This document shows, piece by piece, positions 1-7,195 of a stretch of DNA of 29,857 nt. A program made the position numbers and the translations under genes. The notes under the pieces were generated by a model. The model did not search any database. It was not told where the DNA came from and worked only from the letters and a program-made list of their open reading frames with translations. Source of the stretch: CAZMFZ01 sp964565665 (lineage in GTDB: Bacteria > Bacteroidota > Bacteroidia > Cytophagales > UBA9547); the NCBI GenBank assembly GCA_964565665.1, contig CAZMFZ010000030.1:1-29857 (forward strand). The letters are read 5' to 3'. Within the stretch, counting starts at the first letter, position 1. The number at the start of each line of letters is the position of its first letter.

Positions 1-862
1 GAAATAGCCTTATGAGTTTATTTACATAATCTTCATTGGTAAAAATCTGCATATAACTTGAATTTGTTTTTTTGCAGGTGTCTTCTAGTTGGTTTTTGCT
101 AAGGGTAAATTTTCTGGTAATTCCTTGTCGGAAATCAGAAGAAGAAGTATTTATCCAAATAGTTTTGCGAGCTTCTTTATCGAAAACGGGTATAATTCCC
201 AATTTAGGTAGTTTGGCTTCCCTCCTATCAGATAGATGAATGACAACTAAATCGTGTTTGCTTGCCAATGCTTGCAGGTTTTTTTGGTATTGTTCATCAA
301 TAAAATCGGAAATCAAGATGAAAACACTTCTTTTCTTCACCAGATTAAGGGCATAGCCCAAGGCTTTGTTAATATCCGTTTTAAGCGATTTTGGTTTGAG
401 GTTGTAAATACCTGATATAAATTCATAACCAAACTTTATGCCTTTGCCAGGTTTGATATATTTTTCTTTGGTATCAGTAAAGCACAACGCCCCCACTTGG
501 TTCATTTCGTGAATAGCAGAAAGTGCCAATACGCCACAAATCTCTTTGGCAATATCAATTTTTTTCTGCCCTAGCTTCCCGATATCCTGCGAAGCACTTA
601 CATCAAGTATAAAATATACGGTTTGCTCTTTTTCTTCCCTGAATGTTTTAATAAAAGTACCATGCCCTTTGGCTGTCACATTCCAATCGATGGCACGCAC
701 ATCATCGCCATATTGGTATTCGCGTACATCGTCAAACTCGATGCCCGACCCTTTGAATACGGATCGAAAATCTCCGTGCATCTGTTGGTTTACCGCTTTG
801 CGGATTTTTATTTCGTAGCTGCGAAGTTTTTTAAGAATGTCTTTTAATACTATGCCTTCCAT
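1..862 (-). CDS. DUF58 domain protein, 3' end outside the window
   Basis: Read on the minus strand from the ATG at 862, this frame stays open to the left edge for about 287 residues. It starts MEGIVLKDILKKLRSYEIK. It contains the DUF58 hallmark GSGIEFDDVREYQYGDDVRA followed by IDWNVTAKG, then a von Willebrand A-like core (YFILDVSASQ near residue 90 and FILISDFID near residue 190). Family members are usually about 290-300 residues, so only the last few codons should be missing. DUF58 proteins are commonly encoded beside a MoxR-type AAA ATPase and VWA-domain membrane proteins in Bacteroidota (family knowledge); such partners would lie to the left, outside the window. Their biochemical role is poorly defined. 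No signal peptide or membrane segment is visible, so a cytoplasmic location is likely. Confidence 0.9.
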   Translation of the reverse strand, partial: MEGIVLKDILKKLRSYEIKIRKAVNQQMHGDFRSVFKGSGIEFDDVREYQYGDDVRAIDWNVTAKGHGTFIKTFREEKEQTVYFILDVSASQDIGKLGQKKIDIAKEICGVLALSAIHEMNQVGALCFTDTKEKYIKPGKGIKFGYEFISGIYNLKPKSLKTDINKALGYALNLVKKRSVFILISDFIDEQYQKNLQALASKHDLVVIHLSDRREAKLPKLGIIPVFDKEARKTIWINTSSSDFRQGITRKFTLSKNQLEDTCKKTNSSYMQIFTNEDYVNKLIRLF

Positions 863-1010
863 GCGTTGCTATTTATATCACCGCAAATTTATAAAAATAA
901 TCTTTGGGCAACGTGGATATTTGTATGCCAGAACAGGTGTATGAAACACTTTAAATGGTGGAGTTCTATTTTCGCATTTACTTCTTCAATATACTTTCAA
1001 GCACTCCGTT

Positions 1011-1385
1011 TTACTTAATAAGGAAATTGATTTGGTCTTTAAGAAGACTTATTTCATTTCTAAGTGCTTTATTGTCATTTGCCACATCAATTGTTTGTTG
1101 ATCGGGATTGGCATAGTAATGTAAATTGCCAAATAATATTCCGGCCCCTGCTTGCCCAGTATTATCTGTATTCTTAAGAGTAACAGTATCAGGCAAAAAA
1201 TCTTGAATAGGGACTTCTAGCTTTTCAGCATATTTTACCAATTGTTCTACATCAGGGCTGGTTTCATTGCGTTCCATTCGAGCATAGGCACTGGTACTCA
1301 TACACAACAGTTCTGCCATTTCCTCTTGGTTCATTCTCCTTTCTTCCCTTAGCATCATCATTTTATTGCCAATTTTCAATTTCAT
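1011..1385 (-). CDS. XRE-family helix-turn-helix regulator with coiled-coil tail
   Basis: This is a 124-residue protein. Residues 8-62 read as a Cro/CI-type helix-turn-helix: an IGNKMMMLREERRMNQEEMAELL first half, then STSAYARMERNETSPDVEQL, which has the recognition helix and the usual N-x-T-S-P/D turn. The C-terminal stretch (about residues 95-124, NKALRNEISLLKDQINFLIK) has heptad spacing of leucine and isoleucine and is probably a short coiled coil for dimerisation. Many Bacteroidota genomes carry such stand-alone regulators of unknown target. It is divergent from the tail-fibre-like gene starting at 1478, with 92 bp between the start codons, so it could act on that shared region; this is inference. 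Start chosen at the ATG at 1385; there is no better upstream start. Confidence 0.85.
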   Translation of the reverse strand: MKLKIGNKMMMLREERRMNQEEMAELLCMSTSAYARMERNETSPDVEQLVKYAEKLEVPIQDFLPDTVTLKNTDNTGQAGAGILFGNLHYYANPDQQTIDVANDNKALRNEISLLKDQINFLIK

Positions 1386-1477
1386 ATTACTATCTGTTTA
1401 AGACTGTAAATATATAGATTTCGGTTTTAGTTGGGAATATTATCTTTTGAGTTTTGCAAGTATTATTCCAAAATATT

Positions 1478-3229
1478 ATGAAAAAATATATCCTTTCCAT
1501 TTTTTTCTGTTCGATACTAACTTCTGTATTTTCTCAATTACTTATTACCGACCCCTTTACTAATCTCAATGGAGGTGTTGGTTTTAGTACTCCCACGTGG
1601 TCGGGAGGTACTATTTCCACAACAACACCATTGTTAAATGGTACTTCTGGTTACATTTCTATCTCTAGTGCTACTATTAACAGATTGGCCAATGGTATTC
1701 CTAATCCTATTTCTGCACCTACATGGGTGAGTTTTCTTGTTCGCTCAGAAAGTGCAAGCGAGGCTTATATAAAGTTTTATACTAATAGCAATGGTTACGC
1801 CATTTCTACAAATGTGAGATGTTACAATGGAAATTGCGGTAGCACATGTGGTGGGGGTGTCAGTACTAATTCTCTTTCTTTGGGAAAGTTTTCTTCAGGC
1901 TGGGGAGTGAAGTATGATGAAACTGGAAATAGTGGCGGTGGATGCTCCGCTTCTTCACCTTCAGATGCCAATTCTACCTCTTTTAATCCAGCAAACTCTG
2001 CAAATGGCCAAGCTGTGTTGGTAGTAATGGAAATATCTAATAGCAATTTAAATGTTTATTTTAATCCATCAGGTGTTGCAACTCCGCCTGCTTCCCCTCA
2101 TGTTAGTTTGGGTAAACCTTCTCCTAATTTCATAAGTAGTTTGCTGATAAATGCTATTAATTTAGTAGCTACAGGTGGTGTAGCTTCATTTGATGAATTG
2201 AGAGTAGGTACTAATTTCCTTTCAGTAATACCTATAGTGGCACCTAAAGACTATATCGAACCTATACATGCTATTAATGGACTCACTTCAGATACAGATA
2301 TTAAGACTATTGGATTAGTAGTTTCCGGTGGTGCACCTGCTGTAGGTAAAGTTCTCACTGCTACTGATGCTACAGGAAATGCCACTTGGGCTTCGCTACC
2401 TGCAAGCGTTGCCTCTCAATGGACTACCAATGGAACTGGAATTAATTATATGAATAAGTTAGGAATAGGAGTAGCCAACTCAACTACCCATATTTTATCT
2501 CTACCAGCGGGAAATGCCAATTTATCTATTAGAAACAATATTTTTATAAATGGGGAAGGCTCTACTGGCAGAATTGCTAACAATACTTATTTATCAAATG
2601 GGAGTTTAGTAATAGCTGATGCTACCGCAAAAGCTACTACTATTGAGATAAGAGACAATGGAATAATAGAAATATATGGTACCGTTACAACCGGAGTTGC
2701 CGATTGGAGACAAATGTTTGGCATAGATGCTCCAAATAATAAAGTGTATTTCCCAAGGGCTAATGTAGGCATTGGAACTACAAATCCAACTAGTAAACTT
2801 CATATTGAAAATGGTAGTATTCGTATAACTGCCCCGAATTGGACAGATTGGCTATCACTTAATAAAAGTGATGGTACTAGGTGGGGTATACATAATCCAC
2901 AAAGCTTGGATAGAATTACATATTACTATGTAGATGCAGCTAATAATCCTACTTGGGATATCTTAGCAATAAAAAATAATGGAAATATTGGTATTGGAAT
3001 TGGGAATCCACAAAATAAACTAGATGTGTGTGGTACAATTAGAGCCAAAGAAATAAAAGTAGAAACAGGATGGTGCGATTACGTTTTTGAAGACAACTAT
3101 GATTTAATGTCATTAGATTCTGTTTCTAAATTTATTTTAAAGAATAAACATTTGCCCAATATTCCTTCTGCAATAGAGGTTCAAGATAACCCAAAAATAT
3201 ACAGATGCTACTTATGGCACTATTATTAA
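1478..3229 (+). CDS. Exported tail-fibre-like surface protein, abnormal C-terminus
   Basis: The ATG at 1478 gives a clear signal peptide (MKKYILSIFFCSILTSVFSQ). A TTG 24 bp upstream would only add residues before it. Residues to about 260 look like a beta-rich lectin/LamG-like domain (PTWVSFLVRS, FDELRVG). From about residue 270 the protein is Gly/Asn/Thr-rich with repeats of the type found in Bacteroidota tail-fibre-like proteins (LGIGVANSTTHILSL, NVGIGTTNPTSKLHIENG, NIGIGIGNPQNKLDVCGTI). It then has the common C-terminal motif DYVFEDNYDLMSLDSV followed by HLPNIPSAIEV. In relatives this motif is normally followed by a coiled-coil tail; here the frame instead passes into an unrelated sequence and stops at 3229 after a shift. 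Likely role is a cell-surface structural or adhesive protein. Function is not assignable further. Confidence 0.75.
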   Translation: MKKYILSIFFCSILTSVFSQLLITDPFTNLNGGVGFSTPTWSGGTISTTTPLLNGTSGYISISSATINRLANGIPNPISAPTWVSFLVRSESASEAYIKFYTNSNGYAISTNVRCYNGNCGSTCGGGVSTNSLSLGKFSSGWGVKYDETGNSGGGCSASSPSDANSTSFNPANSANGQAVLVVMEISNSNLNVYFNPSGVATPPASPHVSLGKPSPNFISSLLINAINLVATGGVASFDELRVGTNFLSVIPIVAPKDYIEPIHAINGLTSDTDIKTIGLVVSGGAPAVGKVLTATDATGNATWASLPASVASQWTTNGTGINYMNKLGIGVANSTTHILSLPAGNANLSIRNNIFINGEGSTGRIANNTYLSNGSLVIADATAKATTIEIRDNGIIEIYGTVTTGVADWRQMFGIDAPNNKVYFPRANVGIGTTNPTSKLHIENGSIRITAPNWTDWLSLNKSDGTRWGIHNPQSLDRITYYYVDAANNPTWDILAIKNNGNIGIGIGNPQNKLDVCGTIRAKEIKVETGWCDYVFEDNYDLMSLDSVSKFILKNKHLPNIPSAIEVQDNPKIYRCYLWHYY

Positions 3230-3907
3230 AACTACGTTGAGGTATTCTATTTTCTATGGCAGAGATAATGCAGGAACCCTACATACCAAATTATATAAGC
3301 CCATTTTATTAATTGCTGGCTTCGATCCCTTTGGTAGCTATTCATGTAATGAGCTGTATGATAAATTTGACGATAGAACAATCAATTCTTTTACAGCAGG
3401 TTTAACGCTTCTCAATACAATTCTGACAATTTATTCAAATGGCAATTGAATAATGAAGCTGTGCTTGAATATGGCAAAAGTGCATCAGAAATTTTTAAAA
3501 ACAGGATTGCAGGCAATTATACTTTACGCGTGCAATACTTTGGAAGTATACCCAATATACCTTCCGTAAAGGAGTCAAGCATTTTGATAAAATCAAATAA
3601 AGTCAATTCTGTAGAACAAACCTGTGCAAACGTTTCTCTTAGAAAAGAAAGTGATAATAACATTGATTTTCATGAAGGTGTATTCAAAATATACCCTAAT
3701 CCAAATATTGGAGAATTTAGAATAGAATTTCCAACTGCGAATGACACTTATATAGTTCGAATTTATGATGTGTTGGGTAATAAGATTTATGAGAATACTT
3801 CTTCAGATGTTTATTTCTCTGACATTAACATTAGTAAAATATCAACTTCAGCTATCTACTTGATTTGCATTCAAAATACTGAACATTATTACACTGAAAA
3901 AATATAG
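3189..3907 (+). pseudogene. Broken T9SS-sorted protein fused behind tail-fibre gene
   Basis: Two frames join into one sensible protein if one base is removed from the A5 run near 3193-3197 and one T is added to the TTT run at 3401-3403. The repaired reading runs NPKYTDATYGTIIKTTLRYS, then KLYKPILLIAGFDPFGSYSC, then TAGFNASQYNSDNLFKWQLN, and ends in a type A T9SS sorting domain (VFKIYPNPNIGEFRIEF, then VRIYDVLGNKIYEN) stopping at 3907. The KPILLIAGFDPFG part resembles the first strand of alpha/beta-hydrolase-like proteins, but no catalytic core follows, so an internal deletion is likely. After repair it is in frame with the preceding tail-fibre gene, so the whole of 1478-3907 could be one chimeric frameshifted gene. 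Seen: frames and motifs. Inferred: the deletion history. Confidence 0.6.
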
Positions 3908-3932
3908 ATTATAAATAATAAAGATTGATATT

Positions 3933-3940
3933 TACTTTTG
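3933..3940 (+). promoter_or_regulatory. Putative -7 element before glycosyltransferase gene
   Basis: TACTTTTG matches the Bacteroidota -7 consensus TAnnTTTG exactly and lies 33 bp before the ATG at 3974. No TTTG is present at the expected -33 position, so the assignment is weak. Confidence 0.3.
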
Positions 3941-3973
3941 CTTTCCTGTATCGAAAGGATAACAAAATTATAA

Positions 3974-5437
3974 ATGAAATTTAAGACTTTACTATTAGTT
4001 TTTATAGTTGTAGTACTTTCCGCCACCCCCATTTTTTTCCATTTAGGATCTTGGCATATCAGAATATGGGACGAAGCAAGATATGCTAACAATGCCATTG
4101 ATATGCTTGTTAACAAAAATCCATTGGTAGTTAGCTTTGAAGGTAAGCCAGATTTATATAATACCAAACCTCCTTTTGTAATTTGGTGTGAAGCTATTTC
4201 AATGAGTGTTTTTGGAATTAATGGTTGGGCTTTACGCTTGCCAACCGCTTTGTTTGCTTTTGCAACCGTCCTTTTATTGCTTTACTTTGCTTTTGATGTA
4301 CTTAACAACCCTGTTACAGGTTATATTTCTGTACTCACCCTCATTTCCTCTCAAGGATTTGTTGATAAACATGTATCCCGAACTGGTGATTTAGATGGCA
4401 TACTTTCCTTTTGGACAACATTTTATTTTCTAATATTTATAAGATATTTAATAAAAAGAGGGCATTTTAACACTCATCTTATCTTTATATCAATTGGGAT
4501 ATTTTTTGCCTTTCTAACAAAAGGAGTAGCTGGCTTGTTTTTTTTACCTTTCATGATAATTATTACTATGATAGATAAAAATTATAAACTTATTTTATTT
4601 AGACCACATGTTTACATTTATAGTATTACTACTATTTTTTAATAGTTATTTATTATTTGCTTCGTGAATATGCAACCCCTGGATATTGGGATGTTGTATA
4701 TCAATCTGAGTTTAGTAGGTACTCAAAGAATGTAATGCCATGGCACGAACAACCTTTCGATTATTATTTTAAGATATTATATGAAAGAAATTTTATTCCA
4801 TTTATCTACTTCATTCCATTTGTATCATTGGTATTCTTAATTTCTAAAAATGAGAATATTATCAGAACATTATTATATCTTCTGGTTGGCGGTATCGGAT
4901 ATGCTTTATTTATGTCTTATACACAAGTAAAGTTATTTTTGGTACTTAGCTCCTATTTATCCTACTCTATCATTAGTTATTGGTATTTTCTTTAATAGTA
5001 TTTATCAAACAGTTATTGAAAAATATAACTACAAATATCCTGTATGGGTATTAAATTGTACATTAATAGTTTTAACTGCTGCAGTATTTCTTCAGCCTTA
5101 TATAAAAATACTAAATAATATATACTACGCTGGGCAAGATATAGAAGAACTTGAAAGAGAAGGGGCCTATATAAGACGTTTGGGGAAAACTAAACCGCAA
5201 TATACATCCTATTCAATACTCAAAAGCTTGAAGGGTAGCAATGATCAAATGCTATTCTACAAGCGTGCAGCTGAAATCAATAAAGGATTTAAACTAAGAT
5301 ATATAAGTTCAGTATCAAATATTAAGGATGAAGAACTTATTTTAGTCTGTGAAAGTGATAAAATTGATTCTTTAAATGCTACAGGTATGAGCATAATTGA
5401 TTCATGGAATGGCTGTAATCTCATGATAAAAAAATAA
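3974..5437 (+). pseudogene. GT39/ArnT-like membrane glycosyltransferase, two frameshifts
   Basis: The N-terminal part (3974-4642) has the GT39/ArnT signature: a first transmembrane helix followed by HIRIWDEARYANNA with the periplasmic Asp-Glu pair, then KPPFVIWCEAISMSVFGING and RLPTALFAFA. The frame breaks at the T6 run 4635-4640, where one more T restores IFLIVIYYLLREYATPGYWD. It returns at the T5 run 4936-4940, where removing one T gives KLFWYLAPIYPTLSLVIGIF, a usual late loop motif of these enzymes. The final segment ends at 5437. Repaired length is about 487 residues, normal for the family. Such enzymes transfer sugars from polyprenyl-phosphate carriers outside the inner membrane. Both breaks are homopolymer indels, so sequencing error or slippage variation are alternatives to true loss. 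Confidence 0.8.
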
Positions 5438-5479
5438 AGCCTAGAATATTTTGATATTTCAGTCTTAATAATAAAGGGA

Positions 5480-5542
5480 GGTGGTTTAGGATGTTTCCAC
5501 CCTAAACTATATTCAGGTAAAAATTCAGGTGGAAACACCTGA
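5480..5542. repeat. Cluster of nested hairpins after the GT39 gene
   Basis: Three related inverted repeats lie in 63 bp. GTTTAGG (5484-5490) pairs with CCTAAAC (5501-5507). TTTCCACC (5494-5501) pairs with GGTGGAAA (5528-5535). TCAGGTG (5525-5531) pairs with CACCTGA (5536-5542) around a GAAA loop. ATTCAGGT is also repeated directly at 5511 and 5523. There is no U-tract, so it is not a classical terminator. It may be a REP-like or mobile-element end; this is unproven. Confidence 0.5.
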
Positions 5543-5579
5543 CTTCACGGAAAAAGCTAACACGATACAACTCTCTATA

Positions 5580-5810
5580 TTAAAGCTCTCTTAAATAGAC
5601 AGGACAACAATCGAAACCATTTTCCCATGTTATATATCTATTTTCAACTTTCACATTGTTAAAATAATTTGTATTTAATAATGCCGCAGATACTCCAGTT
5701 TTTATCATTGGCTTCATGTCAATCACCTTTATTAATCCATCATCGAAAGTAACAGATATAAAAAAAAATTCAATAGCAATAGCAGATTTTACATTTAATA
5801 TCTCGTCCAT
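5580..5810 (-). CDS. DUF2442 domain protein
   Basis: This 76-residue protein matches the DUF2442 pattern: a first strand pair (ISVTFDDGLIKVIDMKPMIK), a central TGVSAALLNTNYFNNVKV, and the diagnostic end YITWENGFDCCPVYLREL (usual form WxNGxDxxPxxLY). DUF2442 proteins are small and often lie beside DUF4160 or toxin-antitoxin genes, and their molecular role is not established. It lies downstream of the RelE/antitoxin pair on the same strand, 74 bp after the toxin stop, with a 15-codon open frame (5862-5815, MKRNDNAPDAINPLV) between them. A single transcript with the toxin-antitoxin pair is likely. The start used is the ATG at 5810. Confidence 0.75.
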   Translation of the reverse strand: MDEILNVKSAIAIEFFFISVTFDDGLIKVIDMKPMIKTGVSAALLNTNYFNNVKVENRYITWENGFDCCPVYLREL

Positions 5811-5884
5811 ACCATTATACTAAAGGATTGATTGCATCTGGTGCATTATCATTTCGCTTCATTTTCTCTTCAATTTAAAAGCTT

Positions 5885-6217
5885 CTACTCACTATTTAAC
5901 TCTTTAATCATTCCTTTAATTTCTTTGTCTGAAATACTTTCTTGTTCTGATTTGTCGTAAATTGATAATAGATATACAGTACTATTTGCAACATAAAAAT
6001 GAGATATAACTCTTGCCCCTCCAGATTTCCCCTTTCCTTTACTTTCGATGAACATTCTAATTTTATAACTGTCGTTGCCTATCGGAGTACCTTCTTTAGG
6101 ATTTTGCATTAGTAATTCTACTAATTTTGAAAGTTCAGCCTTTAAGGAAGGATATTTCTTTAGCAAAACTTTGGCTCGATTTTTAAACCTAGCAGTAGCC
6201 TCGACTTTATAATTCAT
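5885..6217 (-). CDS. RelE/ParE-family toxin
   Basis: This 110-residue protein reads MNYKVEATARFKNRAKVLLK, then YPSLKAELSKLVELLMQNPK, then a strand with YKIRMFIESKGKGKSGGARV and a final YLLSIYDKSEQESISDKEI. Those are hallmarks of a RelE-like toxin group that is common in Bacteroidota (KIR...SKGKGKSGGARVI and LxxIYDKSEQ). RelE-type toxins usually cleave mRNA in the ribosome, while ParE-type toxins act on gyrase; which applies here cannot be told from sequence. The start ATG at 6217 lies inside the antitoxin gene (11-bp overlap), the usual antitoxin-first arrangement, so translation is probably coupled. No frame damage is visible, unlike several neighbouring genes. Confidence 0.85.
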   Translation of the reverse strand: MNYKVEATARFKNRAKVLLKKYPSLKAELSKLVELLMQNPKEGTPIGNDSYKIRMFIESKGKGKSGGARVISHFYVANSTVYLLSIYDKSEQESISDKEIKGMIKELNSE

Positions 6218-6428
6218 TTAGAAAATCCTTTGCTGATTGAAGTTTTATTTTACCCTGTTTTGCTAGTTTTACTTCTTCTACAGACTCTTTTAAATCTAAC
6301 AAAAAGCTTTTTTTATCTTTTAGCTTATCAAGCTGTTTAAGCTGCTTTTGAATATTGTGCCAATCATTTATAGGTAATTGTACTGCATTCTTATGTCCTT
6401 TACTATCGGTTATGTATTGTAATTCCAT
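6207..6428 (-). CDS. Antitoxin partner of the RelE-type toxin
   Basis: This 73-residue protein starts MELQYITDSKGHKNAVQLPI, an N-terminal strand typical of small Phd/YefM-like or related DNA-binding antitoxins. A lysine-rich helical segment (NIQKQLKQLDKLKDKKSFLL) follows, then an acidic/hydrophobic tail (SVEEVKLAKQGKIKLQSAKD) likely to wrap the toxin. Size, order and the 11-bp overlap with the toxin gene make the pairing secure even though the exact antitoxin family is not. Such pairs normally repress their own promoter, which would lie just above 6428, in the short space before the terminator at 6464-6485. No clear operator repeat is visible there. Confidence 0.75.
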   Translation of the reverse strand: MELQYITDSKGHKNAVQLPINDWHNIQKQLKQLDKLKDKKSFLLDLKESVEEVKLAKQGKIKLQSAKDFLNEL

Positions 6429-6463
6429 AATATAAAGATACCTTATATTTTAAATATGATTCT

Positions 6464-6485
6464 AAAAAAAGGAGCTAAAAGCTCC
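6464..6485 (-). terminator. Intrinsic terminator after the 120-residue protein gene
   Basis: On the minus strand GGAGCT (6485-6480) pairs with AGCTCC (6476-6471) around a 3-nt loop and is followed by seven T (6470-6464). It ends the transcript of the gene at 6496-6858 and insulates it from the toxin-antitoxin operon. Confidence 0.85.
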
Positions 6486-6495
6486 TTACCTGTTT

Positions 6496-6858
6496 TTAAA
6501 CTTTTGCCTTCGATGCCACCTTTTTACCTTGTGTAGCTTTCTCAGGGTCTATACCAAAGTCTTTCAAATCTTCGGCAGAACGGCCAAAAATACCCTTTAG
6601 TATTCTAGTATCAGCAGAAAGTTTTTCTGTACTGCTATCATACTTCAACGAAAATTCATCGTAGGCTTTTCTGGTAGCTGTTTCTAGTTCTAGATACTTT
6701 TGCCTAGCAGCTTCAAGGTCTGTTTTGGCAGTACGATAGTAAGCCTCATCAAGCACAGCAGCAATTTTAGCATCTACTTTATGCTTTCTTGTGCCATCTG
6801 CAATGGCTTCTAATTTTGTAATTGTGCTATTGTAGCTGTTATTATTAATTGTTGCCAT
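6496..6858 (-). CDS. Uncharacterised 120-residue helical protein
   Basis: This is not a family I recognise. The protein (MATINNNSYNSTITKLEAIA...) is almost entirely predicted helix, with Ala/Lys/Glu-rich stretches (DAKIAAVLDEAYYRTAKTDL, then EAARQKYLELETATRKAYDE) that could form a coiled-coil hairpin. Its C-terminal segment contains RILKGIFGRSAEDLKDFGID and ends in KGKKVASKAKV-like basic residues. It has no signal peptide or membrane segment, so it is probably cytoplasmic. It forms a tight monocistronic unit, with a strong intrinsic terminator 11 bp after its stop and a good putative promoter about 60 bp before its start. Upstream of that promoter lies the 21-bp-phased repeat array. The elaborate upstream region suggests strongly controlled expression. 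The start ATG at 6858 is the only sensible one. Confidence 0.7.
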   Translation of the reverse strand: MATINNNSYNSTITKLEAIADGTRKHKVDAKIAAVLDEAYYRTAKTDLEAARQKYLELETATRKAYDEFSLKYDSSTEKLSADTRILKGIFGRSAEDLKDFGIDPEKATQGKKVASKAKV

Positions 6859-6915
6859 AATTTTTATTTTTTTTTAAATAAGATTATGCTAAATAAGTAA
6901 AGTATAGTTTATTTA

Positions 6916-6945
6916 CAAAATAAAAAGAAAAAAAATATTTTCAAA
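6916..6945 (-). promoter_or_regulatory. Putative Bacteroidota-type promoter for the 120-residue protein gene
   Basis: On the minus strand TTTG (6945-6942) is followed after exactly 19 nt by TATTTTG (6922-6916), close to the TTTG-N19-TAnnTTTG consensus. Transcription would start near 6908, about 50 bp before the ATG at 6858. The repeat array begins about 12 bp upstream of the -33 box. Confidence 0.5.
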
Positions 6946-6956
6946 GACAATAATTG

Positions 6957-7163
6957 TGACATAGTGTCATAAAAATTGAGTTTTAAACCTTTATAAGATA
7001 GTTTATAAGCTCATAAAGAGTCTTTTGTGTCATGAAAAGACAGTTATTATGACACAAAACTAAGTTATTTGTCATGAAAAGACAGTTATTAAGGTTAAAA
7101 ACTCAGTTTTGTGTCATAAAAAGACAGTTTTAATGATTGAAAACTTAGTTTTGTGTCATAATA
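6957..7163. repeat. Helically phased array of TGTCAT/ATGACA sites (42-bp tandem repeat)
   Basis: TGTCAT occurs at 6965, 7028, 7070, 7112 and 7154, and its complement ATGACA at 7049. The start-to-start distances are 63, 21, 21, 42 and 42, all multiples of 21 bp. Copies at 7028, 7070 and 7112 extend to TGTCATGAAAAGACAGTT-type units (TGTC, 7 nt, GACA), and the 20-bp gaps between them are also related (AAAACTnAGTTTT). A palindrome TGACA-TAG-TGTCA lies at 6957-6969. A 22-bp perfect inverted repeat joins 7045-7066 with 7142-7163. The array sits upstream of the promoter at 6916-6945 on the minus strand. It is most simply read as a set of regulator sites on one face of the helix. Confidence 0.8.
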
Positions 7164-7195
7164 TCATTTCTTTATTTATTAATTATTAATTTTAA

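Noticed and set aside
1822..2046. Minus-strand frame of 74 codons inside the tail-fibre gene
   Set aside because: It lies antisense to a clear exported protein, has no family match and a biased Pro/Glu composition typical of a shadow frame.
4635..4940. Programmed ribosomal frameshifting in the GT39 gene
   Set aside because: Neither site is a standard slippery heptamer with a downstream structure, and similar breaks occur in several unrelated genes nearby.
5525..5542. TCAGGTG-GAAA-CACCTGA hairpin as an intrinsic terminator
   Set aside because: The stem is only 7 bp and is followed by ACTTCACGG instead of a T-run on either strand.
7028..7160. Possible CRISPR array with 22-bp repeats and 20-bp spacers
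   Set aside because: The 20-bp gaps are related to one another (AAAACTnAGTTTT), there are only three full units and one inverted site, and no cas gene is near.
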